Source: Psychromonas sp. B3M02
GTDB lineage: Bacteria; Pseudomonadota; Gammaproteobacteria; Enterobacterales; Psychromonadaceae
Direction of reading: 5' to 3'
Assembly (NCBI RefSeq): GCF_003318165.1
Contig: NZ_QOCB01000032.1
Location: forward strand, 1 to 52,298
Length of the DNA: 52,298 nucleotides
Part shown: positions 39,752 to 48,008 of the stretch, in pieces
Numbering within the stretch: the stretch's first letter is position 1
Layout: every line of letters starts with the position of its first letter
Notes under the pieces: generated by a model
The model's input: only the letters and a program-made list of their open reading frames with translations
Database searches by the model: none
What the model was told of the DNA's origin: nothing
Made by a program: the position numbers and the translations under genes

Positions 39752-41449
39752 ATGGCCAACACCAAACCTTCTAAACGAAGTCTTAAAAAACAAGCTAAGG
39801 CGGCAAAAGGAAACTTATGTCGCCACTTAGTCACAGCATCACAAAAAATCCCCGATAAATTGGCCGTCAGTGTGCAACAAAACACACGCAGTGGCCTCAC
39901 CTATCAAGAGATAGACTTTAAAACGTTACACCAACAAAGTGACGATATCGCCTTTGCTTTAACCGAGTTTGGTCTTAAACCCGGCACAAAAGCAGTATTA
40001 ATGGTGACACCCAGCATTGCTTTCTTTAACTTAACCTTTGCATTATTCAAAGCCGGTATTGTGCCTATTTTAGTTGACCCAGGTATGGGTATTAAAAATT
40101 TAAAACAATGCTTTGAAGAGTCGCAACCGGAAGCCTTTATCGGTATCCCAAAGGCACAGCTAGCACGTTTGTTATTTGCTTGGGGTAAGCAAACCATTAA
40201 GCATGTAATTAATGTTGGCGGCCCTGCACTTGCTGGCGGCAAACAACTCACAAGTTTATTAAAAAAATATCCGCGTACTTCCCTGTTCAAAATGCAGGAA
40301 CCACCATTAGATAAACTAGCGGCCATCTTATTCACCAGTGGTAGCACAGGCACTCCCAAAGGTGTGGTTTATACTCACAGAATGTTTGAAGCACAGATCC
40401 AAGTATTAAAACACGATTACCAAATAAAATCCGGTGAAATGGACTTAGCTACTTTTCCACTATTCTCATTATTTGGTCCAGCATTAGGCATGGCCTCCAT
40501 TGTGCCAGATATGGATGCTAGTCAGCCCATTAAAGCTAATCCAGACTTCATCTTTGCTGCCATTGAAAAATACAAATGCACTAACCTATTTGCCAATCCA
40601 GCATTGTTAGAAGTATTAGGCAAAGCAGGACAAAGCAAACGACATAGTTTACCCAGCTTAAAACGCGTCATATCTGCAGGTGCACCCGCTTCAATTGACG
40701 CAATTAACCGTTTCAGTGAAATGCTCACAGGCAATGCAGAAGTCATTAACTCCTACGGCGCAACTGAATCATTACCGATCAGTAAAATGGGTAGTAAACA
40801 GATGCTCAAAACAGCACAAATTACTGAACAAGGTGGCGGTATTTGTGTCGGTTATGCCATTGATAACGTCGATATTAGCATTATCAAAATAGATGAAGAT
40901 ATTATCCAAAACTGGCATTCGGACTTAACTTTACCCGCTTTTGAAATTGGCGAGATTGTAGTAAAAGGCCCACAAGTGAGTGCAACCTATTATCGTCGTG
41001 AAAGTGCCACTGAATTAGCGAAGATTAACGATGGCGATCAGATCAGGCATCGCATGGGTGATTTAGGTTACCTTGATGACCAAGGTAAATTATGGATGTG
41101 CGGCCGTAAAGCACATCGCGTTGAATCTAATCATCTACAAAACGCTAAATCTTATTACTCCATTCCCTGTGAGCGCATCTTTAATACCCACAAAAGTATT
41201 AAACGCAGTGCATTAGTGACAATACAAAAAGATGGAAAATCAACACCAGCCGTCTGTATTGAAGTCGCTGACAACAACAAGCTTGATAACTCACGTTTAT
41301 TCTTTGAGTTACAAGAGTTAGCTGAAAAACATAGCCATACTCAAGGTATTAGCCTATTTTATATTCATAAGAAGTTTCCTATGGATATTCGCCATAACGC
41401 TAAAATATTCCGTGAAAAATTAGCCGTTTGGGCACAACAACAGAGTTAA
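39752..41449 (+). CDS. oleC: OleC, beta-lactone synthetase
   Basis: ATP-dependent acyl-adenylate-family enzyme that converts the 2-alkyl-3-hydroxyacid to a beta-lactone. The 565-aa protein has the AMP-binding loop [17 protein letters not shown] (about 192-208), the YGATE motif ([11 protein letters not shown]) and the [18 protein letters not shown] region before the C-terminal cap. The N-terminus is Lys-rich ([15 protein letters not shown]), which is unusual but keeps the start because the ATG directly abuts the oleB stop. Family identity rests on the ole context; general acyl-CoA ligases share the motifs. Confidence 0.92.
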   Translation: MANTKPSKRSLKKQAKAAKGNLCRHLVTASQKIPDKLAVSVQQNTRSGLTYQEIDFKTLHQQSDDIAFALTEFGLKPGTKAVLMVTPSIAFFNLTFALFKAGIVPILVDPGMGIKNLKQCFEESQPEAFIGIPKAQLARLLFAWGKQTIKHVINVGGPALAGGKQLTSLLKKYPRTSLFKMQEPPLDKLAAILFTSGSTGTPKGVVYTHRMFEAQIQVLKHDYQIKSGEMDLATFPLFSLFGPALGMASIVPDMDASQPIKANPDFIFAAIEKYKCTNLFANPALLEVLGKAGQSKRHSLPSLKRVISAGAPASIDAINRFSEMLTGNAEVINSYGATESLPISKMGSKQMLKTAQITEQGGGICVGYAIDNVDISIIKIDEDIIQNWHSDLTLPAFEIGEIVVKGPQVSATYYRRESATELAKINDGDQIRHRMGDLGYLDDQGKLWMCGRKAHRVESNHLQNAKSYYSIPCERIFNTHKSIKRSALVTIQKDGKSTPAVCIEVADNNKLDNSRLFFELQELAEKHSHTQGISLFYIHKKFPMDIRHNAKIFREKLAVWAQQQS

Positions 41450-41451
41450 CT

Positions 41452-42528
41452 ATGCAGATACCCAACCTGAATTTTTCTGAACTTTTAATAGAACAACAAG
41501 CTGTGCTAACGCGTTTAACGACACAGGTAAACTGTGTGTTTGTGACTGGTGCAGGCGGGTTCTTAGGTACTGCTTTATGTCGTTTTTTACGTGCGGTCGA
41601 TATTAAAGTGGTTGGCTTTGCCCGTGGTAACTACCCTCACCTCAAAGAGTTAGGTGTCACCTTGATCAAAGGTGACCTTCAAGATAAACAAGCTGTCATC
41701 GATGCAATGCAAGGTTGCGATATGGTATTTCATGTGGCCTCTAAAGCCGGTGTTTGGGGAGATAAAGAGAGTTACTTCAAGCCCAACGTAGTCGGCACTG
41801 AAAACATCATTGCAGCTTGTCATCAGCACAAGATTAACAAGTTTATTTACACCAGCACACCCAGTGTGACTTTTGCAGGTGAAGATGAAGACTATATCGA
41901 TGAATCTCAGCCCTACGCCAAACAATTCTTAAACTTTTATGGGCTATCAAAAGCCGTTGCAGAGCAAAAAGTTTTAGAGGCTAACAGTGAAACACTTAAA
42001 ACCGTCGCTTTACGTCCTCACCTTATTTGGGGTCCAGGCGATCCACATCTTATACCGCGTGTAATAGAGCGAGCAAAAGCCGGTAAACTAAAGCTGGTAG
42101 GTAAAAAAGATAAGCTAGTGGACACCACTTATATCGACAATGCCGTGTATGCTCACCTGATTGCGGCGGTCACACTCAGTGAAGACAACTCCGCGTGTGC
42201 TGGGAAAGCCTACTTCATTAGTAATGATCAACCTATCCTAATGGCTGATATGCTCAATAACATCTTAGCTGTAGCTGGCTTAAATAAAGTCAGCGCGCGT
42301 GTACCAAGTGGTCTGGCATACTTTGTTGGCACCCTATTAGAGTGGTGGTATTTAAAAACAGGCAAACAAGATGAGCCAATCATGACCCGCTTTGTCGCTA
42401 AACAGTTATCCACCAGCCATTACTTTAACCTAGACGCCGCAAAACAAGACTTTAATTACCAAGCCCTAGTCTCAATGGAACAAGGCATGAAGCAGTTACA
42501 AAATGATTTAAGAAACACTGAGGAATGA
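41452..42528 (+). CDS. oleD: OleD, 2-alkyl-3-oxoalkanoate reductase
   Basis: NADPH-dependent extended short-chain dehydrogenase that reduces the OleA product to the 2-alkyl-3-hydroxyacid. From ATG 41452 it is 358 aa. The cofactor loop is VTGAGGFLGTALC (31-43) and the catalytic pair is Tyr163 and Lys167 in FYGLSKAVAEQ. It starts two bases after the oleC stop. Its stop codon at 42526-42528 lies at the edge of the heptamer repeat array, whose first inverted units begin in the last codons of the gene. It completes the oleABCD set. Confidence 0.93.
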   Translation: MQIPNLNFSELLIEQQAVLTRLTTQVNCVFVTGAGGFLGTALCRFLRAVDIKVVGFARGNYPHLKELGVTLIKGDLQDKQAVIDAMQGCDMVFHVASKAGVWGDKESYFKPNVVGTENIIAACHQHKINKFIYTSTPSVTFAGEDEDYIDESQPYAKQFLNFYGLSKAVAEQKVLEANSETLKTVALRPHLIWGPGDPHLIPRVIERAKAGKLKLVGKKDKLVDTTYIDNAVYAHLIAAVTLSEDNSACAGKAYFISNDQPILMADMLNNILAVAGLNKVSARVPSGLAYFVGTLLEWWYLKTGKQDEPIMTRFVAKQLSTSHYFNLDAAKQDFNYQALVSMEQGMKQLQNDLRNTEE

Positions 42529-42785
42529 GGTGAGGGATATAAGATACGAGATATGAGGTATGAGATTCGAGAAATCTACCCCCTAACATCTAGCACCTTT
42601 CTCCTTGCACCTTGCTCCTTGCTCCTTGCACCTTGAACCTCGAATCTAGTATCTAGCATCTATCATCTATCATCTAGTCCCTTGCTCCTTGAACCTCGAA
42701 TCTAGCATCTAGCCCCTCGAATCTAGCATCTATCATCTAGCCCCTTGCTCCTTGTCCCTTGCCCCTCAAACCTCAAATCTAATAA
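42522..42785. repeat. 7-bp-period array with inverted left arm
   Basis: From 42576 to 42785 the plus strand can be divided into 30 consecutive 7-base units, each beginning CT (for example CTTGCTC, CTCGAAT, CTAGCAT, CTATCAT), without any phase slip. The left part (about 42522-42575) is purine-rich and, read on the minus strand, consists of similar units (CTCGAAT, CTCATAC, CTCATAT, CTCGTAT, CTTATAT). The whole can fold into a long imperfect hairpin. It fills the gap between convergent oleD and the metallopeptidase gene, and includes the stop codon of the latter. Confidence 0.93.
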
Positions 42786-43303
42786 ATCCCACCTTTAAAT
42801 TCTAACTGCGTTAAATACAAACGCATCTCAAACTCTAACTGATGATAATCAGGCAGCATATGCTCACACAGTTGGTAAAAGGCTTTATCGTGATTTTTTT
42901 CACGTATATGCGCCAACTCATGCACGACAATCATCTCCAAAAACGGCTCTGGTGCTACCTTAAACATTTCACTAATGCGAATTTCGTTTTTACTCTTTAA
43001 CTTACTGCCCTGCACTCTCGACACAAAGGTATGTAAACCCAACGCATTATTCACCACATGAATCTTCTTATCGTAAGTAATTTTGCTCAACGGTGAAGAC
43101 TTACGTAAATAGCGGTTTTTAATATCCATTACATAATCACGTAATAATTTATCGTTATTAATCGAGTGTTGTTCAGGATACTTTTTAAGTAAAAAGTCCC
43201 CTAACTTATTCTGATCCAATAAGGTTTGAATTTGCGTCTGTACTTGTGGTGAATAAGCAGACAGGTACTTAAGTTGGTTACTGTTGTTGTGAGGCTTGGA
43301 CAT
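42779..43303 (-). CDS. YgjP-like metallopeptidase
   Basis: A 174-aa protein of the YgjP/DUF45 zinc metallopeptidase type. The zinc motif HELAH is at 128-132 (VVHELAHIREKNH) with a third likely ligand His138, giving the HExxH...H pattern followed by FYQLCEHMLPDY. Substrates of the family are not known. The N-terminal third (about 1-60) is not recognised. The stop lies in the last unit of the heptamer array. It is the last apparently core gene before the accessory region. Confidence 0.82.
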   Translation of the reverse strand: MSKPHNNSNQLKYLSAYSPQVQTQIQTLLDQNKLGDFLLKKYPEQHSINNDKLLRDYVMDIKNRYLRKSSPLSKITYDKKIHVVNNALGLHTFVSRVQGSKLKSKNEIRISEMFKVAPEPFLEMIVVHELAHIREKNHDKAFYQLCEHMLPDYHQLEFEMRLYLTQLEFKGGIY

Positions 43304-43960
43304 AATAGGTTCTTGAATAAAAATGAGTAAAGATTATAGTCTATCTGCTTTTGAAATATTTAAAATTATTTAGCTTCATAGATGACTTACTTTCATAACA
43401 ATTCATGACAAAAAAATACTCTGCTATGCCTTAAAAATGACAATCAGCTTTTAATAGCTTTGCATAATACGACCTGCCAAATACGGCGTAATGATAGAAG
43501 TTGGCATACAAGCAGGATTAATTACCACACAATACATTAATATTAATGCAAAAGATGCTTAGCGCAGTATTAGATTATATTGAACAATCTAATTTTAATA
43601 TCCTAAACATACTTAAGGATTATGATGCCTTTTATTTCATAGCATTCCTTTATCCAACTAAACCTGACTTTAAAGAGAGTGAAATCAGTAGCGCCTAATC
43701 GCCTACCTTATTTAAATAAATAGACTGCAATCTAGAAGAGTATATATTGAAATACAGCGGGAATAATTTCTATTAAAATCAACCGAAATGAATTTACGTT
43801 GGCAAGTAAATCAGCTTTTCTTCTTTACTTTAAAAGAGTGCTATCGTGTTTATCTCTAAACGAATAATAACTATTTGATCACAACCGATCACCGCATTGA
43901 AGGTTGTTTTTTGTAGAATTAGGCAGATTGCAAAAAGAGCGAAATACGCTCTTTTGGGAG
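43304..43960. other. Gene-free stretch at core/accessory junction
   Basis: About 650 AT-rich bases with no convincing gene. Near its end, AAAAAGAGCG and CGCTCTTTT (43932-43954) form a hairpin with a T tract that could act as a terminator for minus-strand or plus-strand transcripts. The right end contains the outer end of a mobile element at 43975. Confidence 0.5.
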
Positions 43961-43975
43961 AAGTTGTACAGCCTC
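43956..43975 (-). mobile_element. Mobile-element end abutting an attC site
   Basis: Reading the minus strand from 43975, GAGGCTGTACAACTTCTC resembles the terminal repeat of the MITE at 51874 and the IS end at 46092. It abuts AAC (43976-43978) of an attC R' box. The other end of this element is not identified. Confidence 0.55.
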
Positions 43976-44088
43976 AACGCCGCAAACACTGGTGCTGTTT
44001 TTGCTGGCTTTTTATTTTTAGCAAAAACCGCGACAACCGTAATGCGTGATCTTCACCCGCAAAAGTGGACACCGTCCACTTGTTATAT
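43976..44088 (-). repeat. attC site of the DUF2971 cassette
   Basis: The R'' side on the minus strand is ATATAAC (44088-44082), containing the stop codon of the gene; the R' side is GCGGCGTT (43983-43976), interrupted by an element end. The interior has the inverted pair GTTTTTGCT/AGCAAAAAC and the palindrome AAGTGGAC-GGT-GTCCACTT. The length is about 113 bases. Confidence 0.7.
44048..44087. repeat. 40-bp hairpin module, copy 1
   Basis: Begins TGATCTTCACCCGCAAAAGT and continues GGACACCGTCCACTTGTTAT. The same 40 bases, with a single G-to-T change, recur at 52093-52132. Contains an 8-bp palindrome with a 3-nt loop. Confidence 0.85.
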
Positions 44089-44958
44089 CTTTGCTAAGCC
44101 TTTTTCTTGCAATTGTTCTAAAGCACCAAAAAAGCTCGTCACACGCTCTGTTCTTAATGTTGAGCTAGTAACAACATTTATTCCTTTACTCTCACAAAGT
44201 TGCTTTATTGAATCAGAAAACCAAACATCCGCTTTAGGAGATATTACAACTTTATCAATTAACTCAGGTAGAGAGGTAATTGTTAATTCTATTCCATTTG
44301 CTTCGTTTTTTACTGCTGAGTTCAAATTTAAGCAAGGATCATAAGCTATCAAACGAGCTTCTTTTTCAAAACTGAATGGTAAAGATTTAGCTAAAAATGG
44401 CTCGATAGCCCCACAATTCAACGTTGCACTTTTATGGTTAATATACTTAACATCTTCTAATTCAATTTTATTTATATTACCTTGAATATTGTTAACTTGA
44501 CTGAGAAGTTTTTCCTCAGTGGTAAATATACAAACTGAATTGTTGTCACCACCATAAAGTGACCACATAGCCGAACATTCATGCAAAGATTTGTGCCAGC
44601 AACTTACGTAAATCCACTCTCTACATCGAGGAAATACTTTATCTATATCATTTCTTTGGTACTCGCCAAAAGGAGTTTTAAATGTTCTCTGTTCGATCTC
44701 TTCACTTACTTTTTTAGCCATTTCAAGACGACTTACCCGATCCTCTTTTGTTTCATTGACCCGAGGAGCAAAGCCATTCATTGCAACATCTAAATGTGCA
44801 CCATCATTTGAGGATGACAAATAATCATTGGCTGTAAGCCCCCCCTCTAAATGATCATCGAAAATCGACATTTTAGGCAAGAACAATGAGCTTTTTTGTA
44901 ATAAGAATAGAAACTTTGGCAGATCCATATACCTTTGCAAGATAACATCAGATTTCAT
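44083..44958 (-). CDS. DUF2971 cassette protein
   Basis: A 291-aa protein matching the DUF2971 pattern: an N-terminal region with FLLQKSSLFLPKMSIFDDHLEG, the central WIYVSCWHKSLHECSAMWSLY block (about 137-157) and the later FSFEKEARLIAYD. The family function is not established; members are frequent in mobile and integron contexts. AAGGA lies six bases before the start. The stop codon lies within the attC R'' box, and another attC precedes the gene, so it forms a complete integron cassette. It has no obvious membrane segment. Confidence 0.8.
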   Translation of the reverse strand: MKSDVILQRYMDLPKFLFLLQKSSLFLPKMSIFDDHLEGGLTANDYLSSSNDGAHLDVAMNGFAPRVNETKEDRVSRLEMAKKVSEEIEQRTFKTPFGEYQRNDIDKVFPRCREWIYVSCWHKSLHECSAMWSLYGGDNNSVCIFTTEEKLLSQVNNIQGNINKIELEDVKYINHKSATLNCGAIEPFLAKSLPFSFEKEARLIAYDPCLNLNSAVKNEANGIELTITSLPELIDKVVISPKADVWFSDSIKQLCESKGINVVTSSTLRTERVTSFFGALEQLQEKGLAKI

Positions 44959-44993
44959 ACTATTCCTTTAGTTAAACTTTGTAGCTACAACTG

Positions 44994-45069
44994 GCTTATA
45001 ACGCCAAAATCAGCGATTGCTAAAAAGCGTCAGCTTTTTGGCAATCCGCTGCATTTTCTTGTTATGTTT
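44994..45069 (-). repeat. attC site of the acyltransferase cassette
   Basis: On the minus strand ACATAAC (R'', 45067-45061) opens the site and GCGTTATAAG (R') closes it. Between them GGATTGCC and AAAAAGC are mirrored by GCTTTTT and GCAATC, giving the classic imperfect hairpin with a short TGAC loop. The length is about 75 bases, typical for short attC sites. Confidence 0.85.
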
Positions 45070-46053
45070 GTAGCTATGGCGTATATATTTTAAAGATGGT
45101 TTTTCTATGAATTTAGATATAATTGTTGCTAAAACAATACACAAAATAACAGAAACCAATATTCCAATTAATGGATTAAACTGCATTGCATAAAACTTAT
45201 TAATAATAACGTAGCCAATATTTTGATGAATAAGGTACAGGGAATAAGATATACTACCCATAAAAACGAACGGTTTAAATTGCAAAAATCTCATGCGCCC
45301 TGACAAAGCCAGATAAAATACAATATAAAAAACAGCAAACACCAAGAAATGCTTGAAAGAATATATCGCAGAAGTCGATAGCAAAGAAAAAAGCAAGATA
45401 AAAATATTTCTTTTAAAATCATTGCCCTGATTTGTTATTTTGTAAAAACAAATTCCAGCGACAAAAAATGGAAGATATTTCATAATAAAAATTTTATATA
45501 TAGGTGTGGGGATATCTATAACGCCTATTGAATGCAAAATAGAAAAACCAATTATAAAAGAAAATAGTATCTCAGCTTTATCAAGGCTAGATCTAAGATA
45601 GAATACAAACATCCAAAAATAGAATGTCAACTCAACTGTAAGAGTCCAATAAACTCCATCCGCATGCGGTATTTTTAAGTATTCTTGAAACATTAGAATA
45701 TTTATTAATGCATCACGTAAAGATACTTCCCTTCCTGGGAGGCCATAAAACGAAACAATTAAAAATGTAATTAATAGTGCGCACCAATAAGCAGGATAAA
45801 GCCTAGAAAATCTAGATACAATAAAATCTAAAGGCTTATCTGCTCTATTTAGAGTCCAAAAAATAACAAAACCACTGACCATAAAAAATAACTCGACGCC
45901 AAGTTTTCCGACAAGAGACCAATCTACGATCAAACTTTCGTGACCATATATGCCGTTGTAACGATAAAAATAATGGAAGCAAACCACTGCTAATGCAGCG
46001 ATTCCTCTAAGAGCATCCAGCTCTAATAATCTTTGCCCTCTTTGACCTTTCAT
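45010..46053 (-). CDS. Acyltransferase-3 family membrane protein
   Basis: A 347-aa polytopic membrane protein of the acyltransferase-3 (OafA-like) family, whose members O-acylate surface polysaccharides or antibiotics. The N-terminal LLELDALRGIAALAVVCFHY carries the family Arg and His; FMVSGFVIF and FSRLYPAYW (RLYP motif) follow, with about ten hydrophobic helices. GAGG lies five bases before the start. The final ~20 codons (from about YKHNKKMQRIAKK) are encoded by the attC site itself. Substrate unknown. A relic IS interrupts the attC on its upstream side. Confidence 0.9.
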   Translation of the reverse strand: MKGQRGQRLLELDALRGIAALAVVCFHYFYRYNGIYGHESLIVDWSLVGKLGVELFFMVSGFVIFWTLNRADKPLDFIVSRFSRLYPAYWCALLITFLIVSFYGLPGREVSLRDALINILMFQEYLKIPHADGVYWTLTVELTFYFWMFVFYLRSSLDKAEILFSFIIGFSILHSIGVIDIPTPIYKIFIMKYLPFFVAGICFYKITNQGNDFKRNIFILLFSLLSTSAIYSFKHFLVFAVFYIVFYLALSGRMRFLQFKPFVFMGSISYSLYLIHQNIGYVIINKFYAMQFNPLIGILVSVILCIVLATIISKFIEKPSLKYIRHSYKHNKKMQRIAKKLTLFSNR

Positions 46054-46084
46054 ACTACCTCATACTTAATTTAATTCATCAAAA

Positions 46085-46091
46085 ACATAAC
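46085..46091 (-). repeat. attC R' remnant next to IS end
   Basis: GTTATGT on the minus strand lies just upstream of the acyltransferase gene, where the attC of a preceding cassette would end. The rest of the site is replaced by the IS1182-like element beginning at 46092. Confidence 0.55.
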
Positions 46092-46745
46092 GAGGCTGTA
46101 GAATTTCTCATTCTCAGCCCGAATTTTAATTATAAAAGCACAGTATTTTATATTTACTTGAGATTCAAATAGATTATTCACTTTTCAATAAATGATTGAT
46201 TAAATTGAGTTGTAAGAGTGTTTATGAGGTTAATTAGGTTGGATTATTGCGAATTAAGGGCTTAGCCCTTGGATTAATGTAAACTATTCCTTAACTTCTC
46301 TATATTATGAACGAGACAGTACATTTTCCATTGTGTATTCACTTTATCTTGGCCGCGCAGCGTAAATTTATTCATCCCTTTATTCACTGTAATATTACCG
46401 AACACAGGCTCAATAGCACCGAGTCGTTTGCTGTATTCTCGCCTGCCTGGACTGCTATCTATTTTGACTCGCATTTTATCAGTATACGAGATGGGTTTTG
46501 CAGATACATTTATTTCAAACTGAACCTGCCGACCTTGTTTTTGTGGGTTTCTTTGTCATGCATTGAGTTTACAGCGGGCAAACACGGTAATCTTTTAAAT
46601 ACCCTGAGTAGCGTACATAATGTCGACCTGCTGTTTCGACATTTTTAACACTTAGCCACATTTCTTTACCTGCAGGGCAATGACTCGTTTGCTTCTTTGA
46701 TACGTTTCACTTTGATTAAATAACGCGTACACGCGAACATCCACT
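46092..46745 (-). mobile_element. IS1182-family element, truncated relic
   Basis: The outer end GAGGCTGTAGAATTTCTC (46092-46109) resembles the MITE termini at 51874, and a decayed IS1182-type transposase lies inside. I cannot find the other terminal repeat, so the right limit marks only the recognisable coding remains. Confidence 0.65.
46274..46745 (-). pseudogene. IS1182-family transposase, C-terminal remnant
   Basis: In one minus-strand frame HCPAGKEMWLSVKN is followed by DYRVCPL and a stop; in another frame GRQVQFEINVSAKPISYTDK leads into a 66-codon open segment containing EYSKRLGAIEPVFGNI, NKGMNKFTLRG and NTQWKMYCLVHNIEK. These are the conserved C-terminal blocks of IS1182-family DDE transposases. 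The N-terminal half is missing and at least one frameshift separates the blocks, so the gene is dead. Confidence 0.88.
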
Positions 46746-46769
46746 AATTCTCGAAAGTAGGCGCAAACC

Positions 46770-46821
46770 AATGATTTTTCAAAATCATATATAAACCTAT
46801 ATGCAAAATGATTTTTCAAAA
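46770..46821. promoter_or_regulatory. Direct repeats upstream of LysR gene
   Basis: AATGATTTTTCAAAA occurs at 46770-46784 and again at 46807-46821, 37 bases apart; the first copy extends into the palindrome ATGATTTT-TC-AAAATCAT. The position, about 175-225 bases before the regulator, suits an operator or a curved DNA element, but this is inferred. Confidence 0.4.
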
Positions 46822-46994
46822 AACAATAAATTCATGGTGTTAATTAACTTATTTTTCTCCAACCTTCGCTATTTTTTATAAATATTTTGCATATACTTAA
46901 TCGTTGTTATGTCTTATAACTAACGATTAGGCTTTGCCATAACCATAACGTTTATACACTGTACTTTGCAGCTATTAAATTTAAGGGAACTCAC

Positions 46995-47939
46995 TTGAAA
47001 CCTCGAAGACGCTATCACGCCCCTGTCATTTATTATTTTGAAGCTGTATACCGATTAGGCTCTATTAGAGAGGCTGCTCGTTCACTCCATATTGCATCGT
47101 CTGCCGTGAGCAGGCAAATTCAAAATCTTGAAAGTGATTTAGGTGTTCAATTATTTGAACGCTTACCAAAAGGGTTAATATTAACCGCTGCAGGGGAAAG
47201 CTTTGCACAACATGTTCGTATTGTACTTCAGGACACAGAACGCGTGTTTTCTGAATTAGAAGCACTACAAGGATTGCAACGAGGACATATTGAAATTATT
47301 AGTGTTGAAGGGCCAACCGTTGACTTGTTACCTGAGTTAATACAGAGGTTTAAATTACGTTATCCTAATGTAAGTGTAGGGATTAGTGTCTCAGGTTCAA
47401 AGTCTATCCCTAATGAAATAATTGAAGGTCGTGCAGACATAGGGTTAGTATTTGATTTACAGCGGAATAAAGAACTACAACAGGTGCAAGTAGGTAATTT
47501 TAAGTTTGGTGCAGTGGTTGCGCCCGACCATCCATTGTCAGAAAAAAATGCTCTTAGTTATGAAGACTGTTTACCTTTTCCACTCATTCTCAGTAAATCT
47601 CAACTTTCTATACATCAGCAGTTATTGACCTTGAAAGAACGGGTTAGCACCAAAAGTTCTATTATTGAATCTAGCTCTGTTCAGTTATCTCGTAAGTTCG
47701 CTTTAAAAGGGATGGGTATCGCTTTTCAGACTAGAATTGGTATTGAAGAGGATATTCTTGAAGGACGTTTAAAACATATCCCTATAAACAATCCATCGAC
47801 TATTTTTTCTGAACTTGGCTTATATGTTAGAGCTCATCGCTCATTACCTGTTGCGGTTGACTTCTTAGTAAGGGAAATTAGCCATGCCATCGAACAACTA
47901 ACACTTGAAGATTCCGCTGCCAATCTGGCATCAGGGTGA
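46995..47939 (+). CDS. LysR-type transcriptional regulator
   Basis: A 314-aa LysR regulator: N-terminal winged helix-turn-helix (about 8-67; EAARSLHIASSAVSRQIQNL) and a periplasmic-binding-like effector domain (about 95-300). The gene is 69 bases upstream of the dioxygenase gene on the same strand, so it may control and be co-transcribed with it. The start is TTG at 46995 after AAGGGAAC (GGGA 8 bases before); no nearby ATG fits the N-terminus. The effector is unknown. It sits between an IS relic and a transposase relic, suggesting transfer as a two-gene unit. Confidence 0.9.
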   Translation: MKPRRRYHAPVIYYFEAVYRLGSIREAARSLHIASSAVSRQIQNLESDLGVQLFERLPKGLILTAAGESFAQHVRIVLQDTERVFSELEALQGLQRGHIEIISVEGPTVDLLPELIQRFKLRYPNVSVGISVSGSKSIPNEIIEGRADIGLVFDLQRNKELQQVQVGNFKFGAVVAPDHPLSEKNALSYEDCLPFPLILSKSQLSIHQQLLTLKERVSTKSSIIESSSVQLSRKFALKGMGIAFQTRIGIEEDILEGRLKHIPINNPSTIFSELGLYVRAHRSLPVAVDFLVREISHAIEQLTLEDSAANLASG

Positions 47940-48008
47940 CCTAAATATAGCGATATTCAGAGCGATTTCACCTTGCTATTGTATTTATACATTTGTGGAG
48001 GATATAAA

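Noticed and set aside
42576-42785. Possible CRISPR or coding low-complexity region in the heptamer array
   Set aside because: The 7-bp period does not alternate repeat and spacer, and a period of 7 is not compatible with a repeated peptide in one frame; no start codon with a ribosome site is present.
43304-43900. Possible integrase gene left of the cassettes
   Set aside because: No tyrosine recombinase motif or long open frame is present, and cassette orientation places an integrase on the other side.
43904-44344. Plus-strand open frame of 146 codons
   Set aside because: It runs through an attC site and then antisense to the DUF2971 gene; no ribosome site and no recognisable domain.
46307-46648. 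Plus-strand open frame of 113 codons
   Set aside because: Antisense to the IS1182 transposase relic, whose conserved blocks are clear on the minus strand.
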